Shown in pieces: positions 1 to 9,582 of a stretch of 59,023 nt of DNA. The stretch covers positions 1 through 59,023 of the forward strand of contig SGZV01000006.1 of NCBI GenBank assembly GCA_004321805.1, in the 5' to 3' direction. This DNA comes from an alpha proteobacterium HIMB59 (GTDB lineage Bacteria; Pseudomonadota; Alphaproteobacteria; HIMB59). A program made the position numbers and the translations under genes. Positions within the stretch are counted from its first letter, which is position 1. Each line of letters opens with the position of its first letter. The notes beneath the pieces were generated by a model that had not been told where the DNA came from, ran no database searches, and worked only from the letters and a program-made list of their open reading frames with translations.

Positions 1-1337
1 ATTATGTAATTCAATTTTGACTCTTGTCTATTCAAATTTGAGTCTAAAAACCTATATTCATTGTAAGATCCGTTTAATTTTAATTTATTGTAGCTATTAA
101 ATCCTTTGAAGTTTTGGTTTATTGATAAGATATTATTTAAGTTAAAAGAATGATTTTCTGATGGATTAATACTGCTAGACTCATCTCTTCTTAAAATTCT
201 ATAATCAAAATTAAAGTTTAAATCATTTTCATTCGATAATAGAAATTGACTACTATATTGTATAGAAGGAGAAAGAGGAACTTGATTAATATCAGTTGTA
301 TCAAAAGCACTTACTGATGAAATTTCACTTTTCAAATAGTCATTATTTTTGAGTAAGTTGAAATTTTCAGACTTAATATATATATCTTCAAAAGTAATAG
401 GCTGTGTATTGATGGATCTCGTTGCAGATACGCTATTAGTAAATAGGCCATTTGTTGAAATAACCATATTTTTATTAATAACTTGTTTGGAATTAAATTT
501 TACTGATGAAGCTATTATTTCACTACCTTCGTTTTTTAAATTATCTAGTGTAATCTCTGTATTTCCACCGCTGCTTTTAAGATTGAATTCAGTTGAAAGT
601 TTATATTTGTTAACAGACTCGAAATCGTTATTTAAATAAATTGTTGGAGTGAAAGTTAAGTCCATATTTGATTTTAATGGTAAATAATATGGTGCTTTTA
701 CAGCTGTATCCTCTCCTACCGTAAACTCAATACTTGGAGTTAGAAATCCTTTTTGCCTTGGTGCCTCTGAGCCATAATGAGAAAAATAAGGTAGATAAAA
801 TAATTTATAGTCAGCAATTTGTAAAAATGTGTCGTAATGCGTAAATTTATCTCTTTCAATGTCATATTCAGTTTTGTCTATTCTTAAGGACCATGTTGGA
901 CAATTAAAAAAACCCTCAATTTCACAAGGAGTTAAAAAATTATTATAAAAAATCAGATTATCATCTTTTTTTTCAACTAAATCAGAGTCAATTTTTAAAT
1001 CATCATTATAAATAAAACTAATTTCATCTGCTTTAAAGTTGTTAAAATTTGTATCTCCTTTTAAATTTTTTCCACTTAAAATATTTAAATCTTGGTATAA
1101 ATAAAAATTACCAAATACTTCAATTTCATTTGTGTTGTAATTAATAAGACCCTTATCTATTTGGACATTAGTATTTTCAATATTTATTTTTGTACTTTCT
1201 GAGAGTTCGACAATATTTTCTTCTTCATTGTAAGTTATGTTACTGGTGTTAATATAAGTCTCCTTTTTAGTGTTTGCTAAAATTAATCCTTTAATAAAAA
1301 AGATAAAAAAAATTCCAAAAATTATAGTTTTATTCAT
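1..1337 (-). CDS. lptD: LPS-assembly outer-membrane protein LptD, C-terminus cut by window edge
   Basis: LptD is the outer-membrane beta-barrel that inserts lipopolysaccharide into the outer leaflet. About 445 codons are open from an ATG at 1337 to the window edge, so the stop and the last part of the barrel are missing. The protein begins with a signal peptide (hydrophobic residues 5-20, cleavage likely after LILA) followed by an OstA-type N-terminal domain. The family-typical stretch with CPTWSLR, then YLPYFSH and GFLTPS, lies about 150 residues in. Its ATG overlaps the end of lptG by 8 bases, so lptF-lptG-lptD is one minus-strand unit. The small plus-strand ORF at 349-639 is its shadow. 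Confidence 0.88.
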   Translation of the reverse strand, partial: MNKTIIFGIFFIFFIKGLILANTKKETYINTSNITYNEEENIVELSESTKINIENTNVQIDKGLINYNTNEIEVFGNFYLYQDLNILSGKNLKGDTNFNNFKADEISFIYNDDLKIDSDLVEKKDDNLIFYNNFLTPCEIEGFFNCPTWSLRIDKTEYDIERDKFTHYDTFLQIADYKLFYLPYFSHYGSEAPRQKGFLTPSIEFTVGEDTAVKAPYYLPLKSNMDLTFTPTIYLNNDFESVNKYKLSTEFNLKSSGGNTEITLDNLKNEGSEIIASSVKFNSKQVINKNMVISTNGLFTNSVSATRSINTQPITFEDIYIKSENFNLLKNNDYLKSEISSVSAFDTTDINQVPLSPSIQYSSQFLLSNENDLNFNFDYRILRRDESSSINPSENHSFNLNNILSINQNFKGFNSYNKLKLNGSYNEYRFLDSNLNRQESKLNYI

Positions 1338-2280
1338 ATTTATAATATTTTATAAAAACTAAAATAAATACTGATAGTGTTAAAATACTAAATAAATGAT
1401 TATATTCAGCCATGCTGCTTGTACCTATTATTAATGAATAAACCAATAAGACTAAACTGACAACGAAAGGAATTAAGAGATTTTTCTTTTTATCTAAATA
1501 TTCTCTGTTTAGGAAAATAATAATTAAACACCAAAAAAAAATCATAAAGTATAAAAATCTAATAAAATCATTTAATTTAATTTCATTTTTACTTTCAAAG
1601 TTTTTATAAACAAATTTCTGATTATCATATTTATCAAAATCTTTAATTATTGTGATAGGATTGTTAAGCCTTGTAATTTCTTCATTAAAATATTTAATTA
1701 TATTATTGGCAACAAGCTTTCCCTCAAATAAAGACAGGTCATCACTAAATTCACCCACTGATATTCGATTATCTTTTAATGTATATCTTTGAATTTTATT
1801 AATTTTTGACTCTGCTAAATCAATTCCCTTAAGTACCAAAATTGATTTACCGTTAGAATTCTTATCAATGATGATTTTTACATCTAAGTTTTGATCAAAG
1901 CCCATTATTTCATTTTTAAAATTGGTGAATATTGATGAGAATTTTTCCTTATTAATTTCAATATATGACGACATGAGCACAATTGGAAAAAAAACCAATA
2001 TTAATTTTAAAGAATTGAAGTATTCTTTGATTATTAAAATCTCATTATTTCCTTTAAGTACTATCAAAAATAAAATTACAGATAAAAATATTAAAAATGA
2101 TGGTATTAGAGTCATTATTTCTAATACATTTAATAAACTTACAATTAATATTTTAGAAAAAATTATATTTTCACCCAAATTACCAAGTAAGGAAAAAACA
2201 TAAAATATAAAAAAAGATACAGATACACTTAATAAAAATGAAATGAAAAATTTAATATATATAAATTTAATCAATTTCAT
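1330..2280 (-). CDS. lptG: LPS export ABC transporter permease LptG
   Basis: Inner-membrane permease of the LptB2FG complex that extracts LPS from the inner membrane. The 316-residue protein has the LptF/LptG layout: three N-terminal membrane helices (about 8-30, 45-75, 88-108), a periplasmic domain of about 120 residues, and three C-terminal helices (about 237-258, 268-288, 293-313). It is shorter than the usual 350-370 residues. It is called LptG rather than LptF because it is second in the pair, directly before lptD. Start ATG overlaps the lptF stop by 4 bases. The assignment of F versus G rests on order and weak sequence resemblance. Confidence 0.8.
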   Translation of the reverse strand: MKLIKFIYIKFFISFLLSVSVSFFIFYVFSLLGNLGENIIFSKILIVSLLNVLEIMTLIPSFLIFLSVILFLIVLKGNNEILIIKEYFNSLKLILVFFPIVLMSSYIEINKEKFSSIFTNFKNEIMGFDQNLDVKIIIDKNSNGKSILVLKGIDLAESKINKIQRYTLKDNRISVGEFSDDLSLFEGKLVANNIIKYFNEEITRLNNPITIIKDFDKYDNQKFVYKNFESKNEIKLNDFIRFLYFMIFFWCLIIIFLNREYLDKKKNLLIPFVVSLVLLVYSLIIGTSSMAEYNHLFSILTLSVFILVFIKYYKYE

Positions 2281-3305
2281 CTTAATATCCTGAGGGCTAT
2301 CAATATAAAAATTAATAAGTTTAATAAGCTTAAAACAAAATAAGCTATTGTTTCAAAATAATTGTTATTAAATAAGTATATCAGGTATGAATTAAAAATT
2401 TGCAAAATTAAAAGAAAAGTAAATATAATAATAAAATTATTAATCAAAACCTTTTTAAATCTATACATAAAAATTATTTTCAAAGATAAAACTAAAATAC
2501 ATAAATTTACAAAATATTGAAAAATTCTATTATAACCATGTCCAATGAATTCTCTTTCATTGTGATTGAATAGCTCAAAGGTATTGTAATGTTCTTTATC
2601 AAAATATAATTTTTCGATTTCTTTATTTTGAATATTATAAATAAATTTTTTGAAATTTGTTTTTGTTATTTCCTCACTTTTTAGAGAGAGCCTTTCTCCA
2701 TTATAAAAAATTAAATTAAAATCTTTTTTAGAAATTTCTAATTCTGCATACTGTGATTTTATAAGTTGGCTTTCTCTAAGAAATAGAGCCTCAACATCAA
2801 AAAAAACCCCATTATTATTTGATCTAAAAAAAATATTTAATTCACCATCTATGTAGAACTCATTTTTGTTAGGATTTCCCAACTTTAAATTATTCCTCAG
2901 TTCTAGTTCTTTAATTTTATATTTATGATAAGCACTTACAGAAAAAAACTCTTTATTTAAAAAATTTAATACAAATATTATTGCTATAATTATTAAAAAT
3001 AAATATTTAAGGTCATTAAGCTTTAAATATTGTTTGAAGATTATAATTTCGTTACTTGAATTGAGTTTGTAATTTAAAAAAAAACTTGCTAGCAGAAGCA
3101 AAAAAGAACTTATTGGGCTAATAAAGCTAGGTAGTACTAAAATAGTAGTTTTTATAACATCCAATATTTGAAAAGAAATTGTATTTTGAAGATCAAGAAC
3201 TCTGAGTATTTGAGATACCCATATTAAACCAATAAATATAAAGATACTTATTAAAATATATTTAAAAAAATTGAAAATTATGTAGTATTTTGCTCCTCCA
3301 ACCAT
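2277..3305 (-). CDS. lptF: LPS export ABC transporter permease LptF
   Basis: Partner of LptG in the LPS extraction complex. At 342 residues it has the same 3+3 membrane-helix arrangement around a beta-rich periplasmic domain (about residues 110-245). It leads the minus-strand lptF-lptG-lptD unit. The annotated ATG at 3305 overlaps the ATG of the divergent pepA at 3304 by two bases, so there is no intergenic promoter space. A good Shine-Dalgarno-like GGAGGAG lies just inside the coding sequence (codons 3-5), which raises the possibility of a rare internal start, but no ATG, GTG or TTG follows it at proper spacing, so the ATG is kept. Confidence 0.8.
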   Translation of the reverse strand: MVGGAKYYIIFNFFKYILISIFIFIGLIWVSQILRVLDLQNTISFQILDVIKTTILVLPSFISPISSFLLLLASFFLNYKLNSSNEIIIFKQYLKLNDLKYLFLIIIAIIFVLNFLNKEFFSVSAYHKYKIKELELRNNLKLGNPNKNEFYIDGELNIFFRSNNNGVFFDVEALFLRESQLIKSQYAELEISKKDFNLIFYNGERLSLKSEEITKTNFKKFIYNIQNKEIEKLYFDKEHYNTFELFNHNEREFIGHGYNRIFQYFVNLCILVLSLKIIFMYRFKKVLINNFIIIFTFLLILQIFNSYLIYLFNNNYFETIAYFVLSLLNLLIFILIALRILR

Positions 3306-4683
3306 GAAAGCTAAATTTATCTCATTAAGTAAATCTAATCAAAGTATTAAATTATTTGTAGATATCCTAGATAAGTCTCAAAAAAAAAATAATTATCAAT
3401 CTTTTAAATATAATAACAAAGAGCTGTTTAAGTATTCTTTTAATATAATCAACTCTCAATTAAATTTTTCAATTTTACCATCCGCAATTAATCAAAAGAA
3501 ATTTTATCAAAAAACTATCGGTTCATTTATATTTGATCAATCAACTAAATACTCAGCTAATGAGGTAAATATTTATTGCACTAACAAACATTTATTAGAT
3601 GATGTCATTTTTGGATTTATCCAAAAGGATTACATTTATTCTGTATATAAATCTGAATCAAAAATTACCAAATATAAAACATCTTTTAAATTACCAAAAA
3701 ATTACAATCAACTTCTCAAATCTATTAATTATTTAAAACAATTAGTAAGTGAACCAAGTAATATTATTTTTCCAGAGTCCTTTGTAAGTCTTGCACAAAA
3801 AAACTTTAATAAAAAAAATATGAACACAAAAATTTTGAAAGAAGATAAAATTAAAAAGATTGGATTAAATTGCTTGTTAGCTGTTAGCCAGGGTAGTGCA
3901 AGAAAACCCAGAGTTATGGAGTTCTCTAATAAAAAATCTCCAAAAAATGTTGATGTTCTTTTTGTTGGTAAGGGTGTTTGTTTTGATACTGGTGGTATAT
4001 CATTAAAACCTAGCGCTGGAATGGAGGATATGAAATGGGATATGGGTGGAGCCGCAGTAACTGCAGCTATTATGAAATATCTCAGCGAGATTAATCCTAA
4101 ATTATCCTATGCAGGCATTGTGGGTCTTGTTGAAAATATGCCAAGTAGTACAGCATATAAACCGGGCGATATAATTAAATCATATAAGGGTATAAACGTA
4201 GAAGTTCTCAATACTGATGCTGAGGGAAGATTAGTTCTGGCTGATATAATTACATATGGATGTGAGGTTTATAATCCTAAAATAGTTATTGATTTTGCGA
4301 CGCTTACAGGTGCAATTGTAGTTGCTTTAGGGCAGCATTATGCAGGTTTGTATAGTAATGATGATATTATTGCTGACAAGTTATATGACTCTGGAATTGA
4401 TACTAATGAAAAAGTATGGCGAATGCCGCTTCACGATGATTTTGACAAAGAACTAAATTCACCATTTGTAGACTTAAAAAATATTGGAGCTGGAAGATAT
4501 GGGGGATCAATTACTGCTGCTCAGTTTCTTCAAAGATTTATACCTCCTAAAACAAAGTGGGCACATTTAGATATTGCTGGTACAACATGGAAAAATAATG
4601 GAGATTTAATGAATAGCAAAGGTGCTACCGGTTTTGGCTTGACATTAATAGCAGATTTTATAGATACATATTTCAAAAAATAG
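3304..4683 (+). CDS. pepA: Leucyl aminopeptidase, family M17
   Basis: Cytosolic metal-dependent aminopeptidase that removes N-terminal residues from peptides. The C-terminal catalytic domain holds the family signature NTDAEGRLVLAD and the metal-binding stretch GKGVCFDTGGISLKP. Length (459) is typical for compact M17 enzymes; the N-terminal macro-like domain is divergent. Next to lptFG it sits where alphaproteobacteria usually have pepA, often followed by holC, which is absent here. The start codon is shared space with the divergent lptF start, and no Shine-Dalgarno is seen upstream on this strand. Followed 12 bases later by ndk. Confidence 0.93.
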   Translation: MKAKFISLSKSNQSIKLFVDILDKSQKKNNYQSFKYNNKELFKYSFNIINSQLNFSILPSAINQKKFYQKTIGSFIFDQSTKYSANEVNIYCTNKHLLDDVIFGFIQKDYIYSVYKSESKITKYKTSFKLPKNYNQLLKSINYLKQLVSEPSNIIFPESFVSLAQKNFNKKNMNTKILKEDKIKKIGLNCLLAVSQGSARKPRVMEFSNKKSPKNVDVLFVGKGVCFDTGGISLKPSAGMEDMKWDMGGAAVTAAIMKYLSEINPKLSYAGIVGLVENMPSSTAYKPGDIIKSYKGINVEVLNTDAEGRLVLADIITYGCEVYNPKIVIDFATLTGAIVVALGQHYAGLYSNDDIIADKLYDSGIDTNEKVWRMPLHDDFDKELNSPFVDLKNIGAGRYGGSITAAQFLQRFIPPKTKWAHLDIAGTTWKNNGDLMNSKGATGFGLTLIADFIDTYFKK

Positions 4684-4695
4684 GGAGTAATAATC

Positions 4696-5109
4696 ATGGA
4701 ACAAACTTTTTCAATCATTAAGCCAGATGCAGTTAAAAGAAATCTTATAGGACATATTAATCAAATTATCGAGGCTGCTGGATTAAATGTTATTGCTTCT
4801 AAGAAAATGTACTTAACGAAACAACAAGCTGAAATATTTTACTCAGCTCATAAAGAAAGACCTTTTTTTGATAGCCTTGTGAGCTATATGACTTCTGGGC
4901 CTGTTCAAGTTCAGGTTTTAGAGGGAGGCGAGGCTGTTTCAACTTATAGAAAAATTATGGGTGCCACAAATCCAGAAGAAGCTGAAGAGGGCACTATTAG
5001 AAAATTATATGCAGAGTCAATTGAAGCGAATTCAGTCCATGGAAGTGACTCTAGCGAAAACGCAAAAATTGAAATAAATTTCTTTTTTGCTGGCTCAGAG
5101 CTAGTATAG
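4696..5109 (+). CDS. ndk: Nucleoside diphosphate kinase
   Basis: Balances nucleoside triphosphate pools by transferring the gamma phosphate of ATP to NDPs through a phosphohistidine. The catalytic histidine is H115 in the motif NSVHGSDS. N-terminal [10 protein letters not shown] and the 137-residue length are standard. A GGAG ribosome-binding site lies before the ATG. It is probably co-transcribed with pepA and ends convergently with purN, overlapping it by 9 bases. Confidence 0.97.
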   Translation: MEQTFSIIKPDAVKRNLIGHINQIIEAAGLNVIASKKMYLTKQQAEIFYSAHKERPFFDSLVSYMTSGPVQVQVLEGGEAVSTYRKIMGATNPEEAEEGTIRKLYAESIEANSVHGSDSSENAKIEINFFFAGSELV

Positions 5110-5640
5110 ATAATCTATTAGTTTTTTATAAACGAACTGATGTTCAAGCTTTTTATGGGCTTTTAAAATCTCTTGTTCGTTAAAATTAGATATTTTTTTT
5201 CTTTTTTGGGAAATTATATCGCCACTATCTAAATCGTTTGATACTTTGTGAATAGTAAATCCATATTCTTTTTCATTATTTATTAAGATTCTCTTTTGAG
5301 TCATTAATCCCTTATATTTCGGTAATATCGAGGGATGAAGATTTATAATAGTATATTTATCAATTATTTTACCATTAATAATTTTCATAAAGCCCACTGA
5401 AAAAATTACATCGGTGCCTTTAAAATAATTTGATTTTAAATTAGGTACTTTTTCAAATAAATTAATTTTATATTCTTTTTTTTTTACAATTTTCTTAATT
5501 TCATCTGAGATTACATTATTACTAACAATTGAAATTATATAAAATTTTTCATTTTTTAAATTTTTAATTAAAATTTTATAAAGGTTAGATCCTTTTCCAG
5601 ATATTAAAAAAGAAACTTTTTTTTTATTCAATCTCACCAA
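5101..5640 (-). CDS. purN: Phosphoribosylglycinamide formyltransferase
   Basis: Third step of purine synthesis: moves a formyl group from 10-formyl-THF to GAR. The 179-residue protein shows the N-terminal SGKGSNL loop, the catalytic [13 protein letters not shown] (Asn-x-His) and the downstream DSGDII aspartate region, all as in PurN. The start must be non-ATG: the reading frame opens with TTG-GTG-AGA-TTG, and any of the three could be used. It overlaps the end of purM by 17 bases, so translation is likely coupled, and overlaps the end of ndk. Confidence 0.93.
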   Translation of the reverse strand: MVRLNKKKVSFLISGKGSNLYKILIKNLKNEKFYIISIVSNNVISDEIKKIVKKKEYKINLFEKVPNLKSNYFKGTDVIFSVGFMKIINGKIIDKYTIINLHPSILPKYKGLMTQKRILINNEKEYGFTIHKVSNDLDSGDIISQKRKKISNFNEQEILKAHKKLEHQFVYKKLIDYLY

Positions 5641-6574
5641 TTAATTTAAAGTATGTTTTTTTTATAAAATATTTATAATTTTTTTTATCAATAACTATAA
5701 CCATTCCTATTCCACAATTAAAAACTTCTTGTAATTCTTTTTTTGAAATTTCTATATTATTTTCAATAAATTTATACTCTTCAGGTAATTTTCCTATATC
5801 TAAACTAAAATTAATATTTTTTGGAATACTTCTTTTAAAATTAGCGATAAGGCCACCTCCAGTAATATGAGCCAATGCTTTAATTTTTTTTAAATCACTT
5901 ATACTAATCAGTTGATGATAAAGTCTTGTAGGACGCATTAGCATATCTGATAATTTTTTATTATTAAAATTAGCAGATTTAACTTTAATTTTATTATCAT
6001 TTATAATTTTTCTAATTAATGAATAGCCATTAGAGTGAAAACCATTTGATTTTATACCAATGATAAGGTCTCCTGATTTAATTTTTTCTAATTTTTGTTT
6101 GTTTTTAATTCCTACAAGAAAACCAGCCATATCAAAATGATTTCCTTGATATAAAGATGGCATTTCAGCTGTCTCTCCACCAATTAGCGCACAATTAATT
6201 TTTTTACATGCCTTAGTCAGACTTTTTAAAATTCCCGTATATTGTTTTGGATTAACTGAGCTACAGGCAAAATAATCCAAAAAAAATAAAGGAGAAGCTT
6301 TATTACAAAGTAAATCATTAGAACACATACCCAGTAAATCTTGGCCAATACCCCTATATTCGTTTAACTCTGCAGCAAGAATAGCCTTAGTTCCAACTCC
6401 ATCAGTGGCAGAACACAAAGTAACGTCTTTGTTAACTTTATATTCAGCGCTAAATCCAAGCTTGTTACCTAAAACATTTGGGTTGTGAGTGGTCTTAATA
6501 AATTTTAAAGCTTGAGAAATTAAATTATCAGTTTTTATTACATCAACACCAGATTTTTTGTATAGTTTGCTCAA
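5624..6574 (-). CDS. purM: Phosphoribosylformylglycinamidine cyclo-ligase (AIR synthetase)
   Basis: Closes the imidazole ring of the purine precursor using ATP. Recognised by YKKSGVD at the start, the ATDGVGTK motif, GGETAEMPS and the C-terminal half with HITGGG. At 316 residues it is shorter than the usual 340-350, mostly by small loop losses and a trimmed C-terminus. The only possible start is a TTG at 6574, since an in-frame stop lies just upstream. The TTG overlaps the ATG of the divergent secreted-protein gene by one base. Confidence 0.94.
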   Translation of the reverse strand: MSKLYKKSGVDVIKTDNLISQALKFIKTTHNPNVLGNKLGFSAEYKVNKDVTLCSATDGVGTKAILAAELNEYRGIGQDLLGMCSNDLLCNKASPLFFLDYFACSSVNPKQYTGILKSLTKACKKINCALIGGETAEMPSLYQGNHFDMAGFLVGIKNKQKLEKIKSGDLIIGIKSNGFHSNGYSLIRKIINDNKIKVKSANFNNKKLSDMLMRPTRLYHQLISISDLKKIKALAHITGGGLIANFKRSIPKNINFSLDIGKLPEEYKFIENNIEISKKELQEVFNCGIGMVIVIDKKNYKYFIKKTYFKLIGEIE

Positions 6575-7206
6575 TGAGGTTTATATTAATTATATTAAGT
6601 TTTTTGTTTTGTTTAAAAAATCTATCAGCTTATGAGCAAATTTCTATTCAAAAAACTGATTATTTAAGAAATTATTTAGACTTAATCGAGCATATTAATA
6701 ACACAGTCTCATTAGATGATGCATCAGTATTTATTGAAAAAAATATTTATAATATAAATTTTAGTAAAGATCAGATTTCTTTTGAATTAGACATCGAGCA
6801 ATTATCTCAAGAATTATATGATGAAAAATTAGTTTATAATCTCTTATTATTAAAATGTTCATTGAAAGAAAATTTTTATCAATTTAATCAAAGTTATCAA
6901 AATTGCCCTAATTTTAAAATAATTTCTTATAAAGAACAAAAATTTATTTATTTGAATTACCTAAATAACTATTATCGTATTAAAAAATATTCTAATGAAG
7001 ACAATCTTCAAAATATTTGGATGAGCATGATTAATATTGATCAAAATATTAATGAAATTTTTATCAAACCTAATAACTATAATAAGTTAGTCAGCTACAT
7101 AGGAACAGATCCTAAGATAGAATCATATGAAAATAACCTTGTAAAAGTCTCATTTAATAGCAATTATAGCAATGATAATATTCATTTTTTATTAAACTTT
7201 TTTTAG
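6574..7206 (+). CDS. Secreted protein of unknown function preceding hdaA
   Basis: I do not recognise a family with confidence. The 210-residue protein starts with a clear signal peptide (hydrophobic residues 2-18, likely cleavage after LSA), then an Asn/Tyr/Lys-rich soluble domain with no visible catalytic motif. In many alphaproteobacteria a DUF2066-type exported protein occupies this slot between purM and hdaA; this one may be a shortened relative, but that is inference from position only. It is directly coupled to hdaA (stop and GTG start share bases, TAGTG). Confidence 0.6.
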   Translation: MRFILIILSFLFCLKNLSAYEQISIQKTDYLRNYLDLIEHINNTVSLDDASVFIEKNIYNINFSKDQISFELDIEQLSQELYDEKLVYNLLLLKCSLKENFYQFNQSYQNCPNFKIISYKEQKFIYLNYLNNYYRIKKYSNEDNLQNIWMSMINIDQNINEIFIKPNNYNKLVSYIGTDPKIESYENNLVKVSFNSNYSNDNIHFLLNFF

Positions 7207-7826
7207 TGCAAAATTTTTTTGATTTATATACTGGTGATAATGAGATTATAAAATCTGTAGAAAATTCAATTCCAATTAATCTTTTAGAAAATGATTATAA
7301 ATTTTCTATGATAGTTGGTTCAAATAAATCTGGTAAGACTTCTTTAGCAAAATCTTATTCAATGTTAAATCAAGCAAATCTTATATTTGACATACCAAAA
7401 AGTCTTAAGAATTTAAAAAAAACCTATTTAGATTTGAATTCATTAAATCTTGCTGATGAGAATTTATTTCATTTTTTACAATATTTTATATCTCAGGATA
7501 TAGGATTAACTATATTCACATCCACTGACCCATTAAATGTTGATGAAAATCAAGCTATCATTGCTGATATTAAATCTAGATTGAGTTTATTTAACATTGC
7601 TAGAATAGAAAATCCTAATGACGAGTTACTTTTTAAATTAATACAAAAATTTTTAAAGAATATGTCGATTACAATCTCAGATAATCTAATTTATGAAATT
7701 ATGAAATTTATTGATAGGTCATACATTGATGCATTTAATGCCTCTAAAACCATTAATCATTTGCTTTATGAGAATAACCATAATATTAATTTGTCTCTAA
7801 TTAGACAATATTATGAACAAATATAG
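7206..7826 (+). CDS. hdaA: DnaA-related regulatory ATPase HdaA/Hda
   Basis: Short DnaA-like AAA+ protein that, with the DNA sliding clamp, promotes ATP hydrolysis by DnaA to stop re-initiation of replication. A P-loop GSNKSGKTSLA is at about residues 38-48, followed by a degenerate Walker B/sensor region and a C-terminal lid. At 206 residues it lacks the DnaA DNA-binding domain, as Hda proteins do. An N-terminal QNFFDLY stretch may be the clamp-binding segment. The start is GTG. The 3-prime end overlaps aspS by 14 bases. Confidence 0.75.
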   Translation: MQNFFDLYTGDNEIIKSVENSIPINLLENDYKFSMIVGSNKSGKTSLAKSYSMLNQANLIFDIPKSLKNLKKTYLDLNSLNLADENLFHFLQYFISQDIGLTIFTSTDPLNVDENQAIIADIKSRLSLFNIARIENPNDELLFKLIQKFLKNMSITISDNLIYEIMKFIDRSYIDAFNASKTINHLLYENNHNINLSLIRQYYEQI

Positions 7827-9582
7827 AGATTACTATTTAAAAGATATAAACATATCTTTAGTTGGAAAAAACATTACAGTCTCGGGCTGGGTCAACAGGT
7901 CAAGAGATCACGGAAATCTACTTTTTGTTGATTTAAGAGACTCAACTTCACTCTTACAGTGCGTGGTTGATAATTCATCAGACATATTTTCAAAATTATC
8001 TAAGGTAAAAAATGAAGATGTAATACAAGTCTCTGGTTTAATTACCAAAAGAAGTGAAGATACAATTAATCCTAATTTAGAGTCAGGCGAGGTAGAACTG
8101 CAAATTGAAAATTTTATAATTTTAAGTTCTTGCTCAAAAAACTTACCCCTAGAGGTAAATTCAGATAATGATTATGGAGAAGAAGTACGATTAAAATATA
8201 GATATTTAGATCTTCGTAGATCTAAGATGCAAAAAAATATTAAATTACGTTATGACGTAATTAACCATGTAAGAAAATTCATGAATAGTGAGGGTTTTAT
8301 GGAACTAGCAACTCCTATTTTAACAGCCCCTTCTCCAGAGGGTGCAAGAGATTATTTAGTTCCATCTAGAATTCATAAAGGTTCTTTTTATGCCCTTCCG
8401 CAAGCACCTCAGCAATTTAAACAATTATATATAGCTTCGGGTATTGATAAATATTTTCAAATAGCTCCATGTTTTAGAGATGAGGATAGCAGAGCTGATC
8501 GATCTCCTGGCGAGTTTTACCAAATCGATATGGAAATGAGCTTTGCTACACAAGAAGATGTTTTAGATATTATAAGTAGGTTATTGTTTAATATTTTTGA
8601 TAATTTTAAATCTCAAGGAAAATCAATTAACAGTCTGCCTTTTCCTTTAATATCATACAAAAAAAGTATTGAAGATTTTGGATGTGATAAACCTGATTTA
8701 CGAAATCCATTAAGATTAGTAAATGTTACAGATTTTTTCAAAGGATCAGGGCTTCAAATTTTTGAGAGTCTTATTGATAAAGGGGCAATTGTTAATTGTA
8801 TTCAAGCTATAAACTCTGATGGAAAAGCAAGATCTTTTTACGACAATTTAAATAAATGGGCTCAAGAACAAGGAAAAAAAGGTTTGGGATATATGAATTT
8901 TGAAAATTTAGAAGCTAAAGGCCCCTTATCAAAAAATTTTAATCCTGAAAAGTTAAGTGAAATGATGAAGGCCAATAATTTCAATAAAAAAGATGGCCTT
9001 TTATTTATTTGTGATATGCCACATGATGCATATGATTTTGGTTCAAAAGTTATAGCCAAAGTAGGAGATGAGCTAGAACTTATAGATAAAAGTAGATATG
9101 AATTTTGTTGGATTATTGATTATCCTATGTACGAAAAAGATCCGTCAACTGGTAAGATAGACTTTAGTCATAATCCTTTCTCAATGCCACAAGGAGGAAT
9201 GGATGTATTAATCAATAATAATCCAATAGATATTTTGGCTTATCAATATGATATCGTCTGCAACGGAATTGAACTATCCTCTGGCGCAATTAGAAACCAC
9301 CGTCCAGATATAATGAAAAAAGCATTTGAAATTGCTGGCTACAATGAAGAGACAATAAAGTCTAAATTTAGCGCCCTGTTTGAAGCTTTTCATTATGGCG
9401 TGCCTCCTCACGGAGGTTGTGCTCCTGGTTTAGATAGAATAATTATGCTTTTAACTGATAATGAAAATATAAGAGAGGTTATAGCATTCCCCTTTAATCA
9501 AAAAGCCCAAGATTTAATGATGAATGCTCCTGTTGATATTGAGGATCGGCAGCTAAAAGAGCTATCTATAAAAAAACTCTAA
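7813..9582 (+). CDS. aspS: Aspartyl-tRNA synthetase, probably non-discriminating
   Basis: Class II synthetase charging tRNA-Asp. It has an N-terminal OB-fold anticodon-binding domain (about 1-105), motif 2 around FRDEDSRADRSPGEFYQ (about 220), the bacterial GAD insertion, and motif 3 GGCAPGLDRI (about 533). The 589-residue length is normal. In the anticodon domain it has RSRDHG with His33; a histidine here, rather than the leucine of E. coli, is associated with enzymes that also charge tRNA-Asn. Together with gatCAB further along, this suggests the indirect Asp-tRNA-Asn to Asn-tRNA-Asn route. Confidence 0.95.
   Translation: MNKYRDYYLKDINISLVGKNITVSGWVNRSRDHGNLLFVDLRDSTSLLQCVVDNSSDIFSKLSKVKNEDVIQVSGLITKRSEDTINPNLESGEVELQIENFIILSSCSKNLPLEVNSDNDYGEEVRLKYRYLDLRRSKMQKNIKLRYDVINHVRKFMNSEGFMELATPILTAPSPEGARDYLVPSRIHKGSFYALPQAPQQFKQLYIASGIDKYFQIAPCFRDEDSRADRSPGEFYQIDMEMSFATQEDVLDIISRLLFNIFDNFKSQGKSINSLPFPLISYKKSIEDFGCDKPDLRNPLRLVNVTDFFKGSGLQIFESLIDKGAIVNCIQAINSDGKARSFYDNLNKWAQEQGKKGLGYMNFENLEAKGPLSKNFNPEKLSEMMKANNFNKKDGLLFICDMPHDAYDFGSKVIAKVGDELELIDKSRYEFCWIIDYPMYEKDPSTGKIDFSHNPFSMPQGGMDVLINNNPIDILAYQYDIVCNGIELSSGAIRNHRPDIMKKAFEIAGYNEETIKSKFSALFEAFHYGVPPHGGCAPGLDRIIMLLTDNENIREVIAFPFNQKAQDLMMNAPVDIEDRQLKELSIKKL

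Noticed and set aside
349-639. Plus-strand 96-codon ORF
   Set aside because: It lies opposite the lptD reading frame, has no ribosome-binding site and no recognisable domain.
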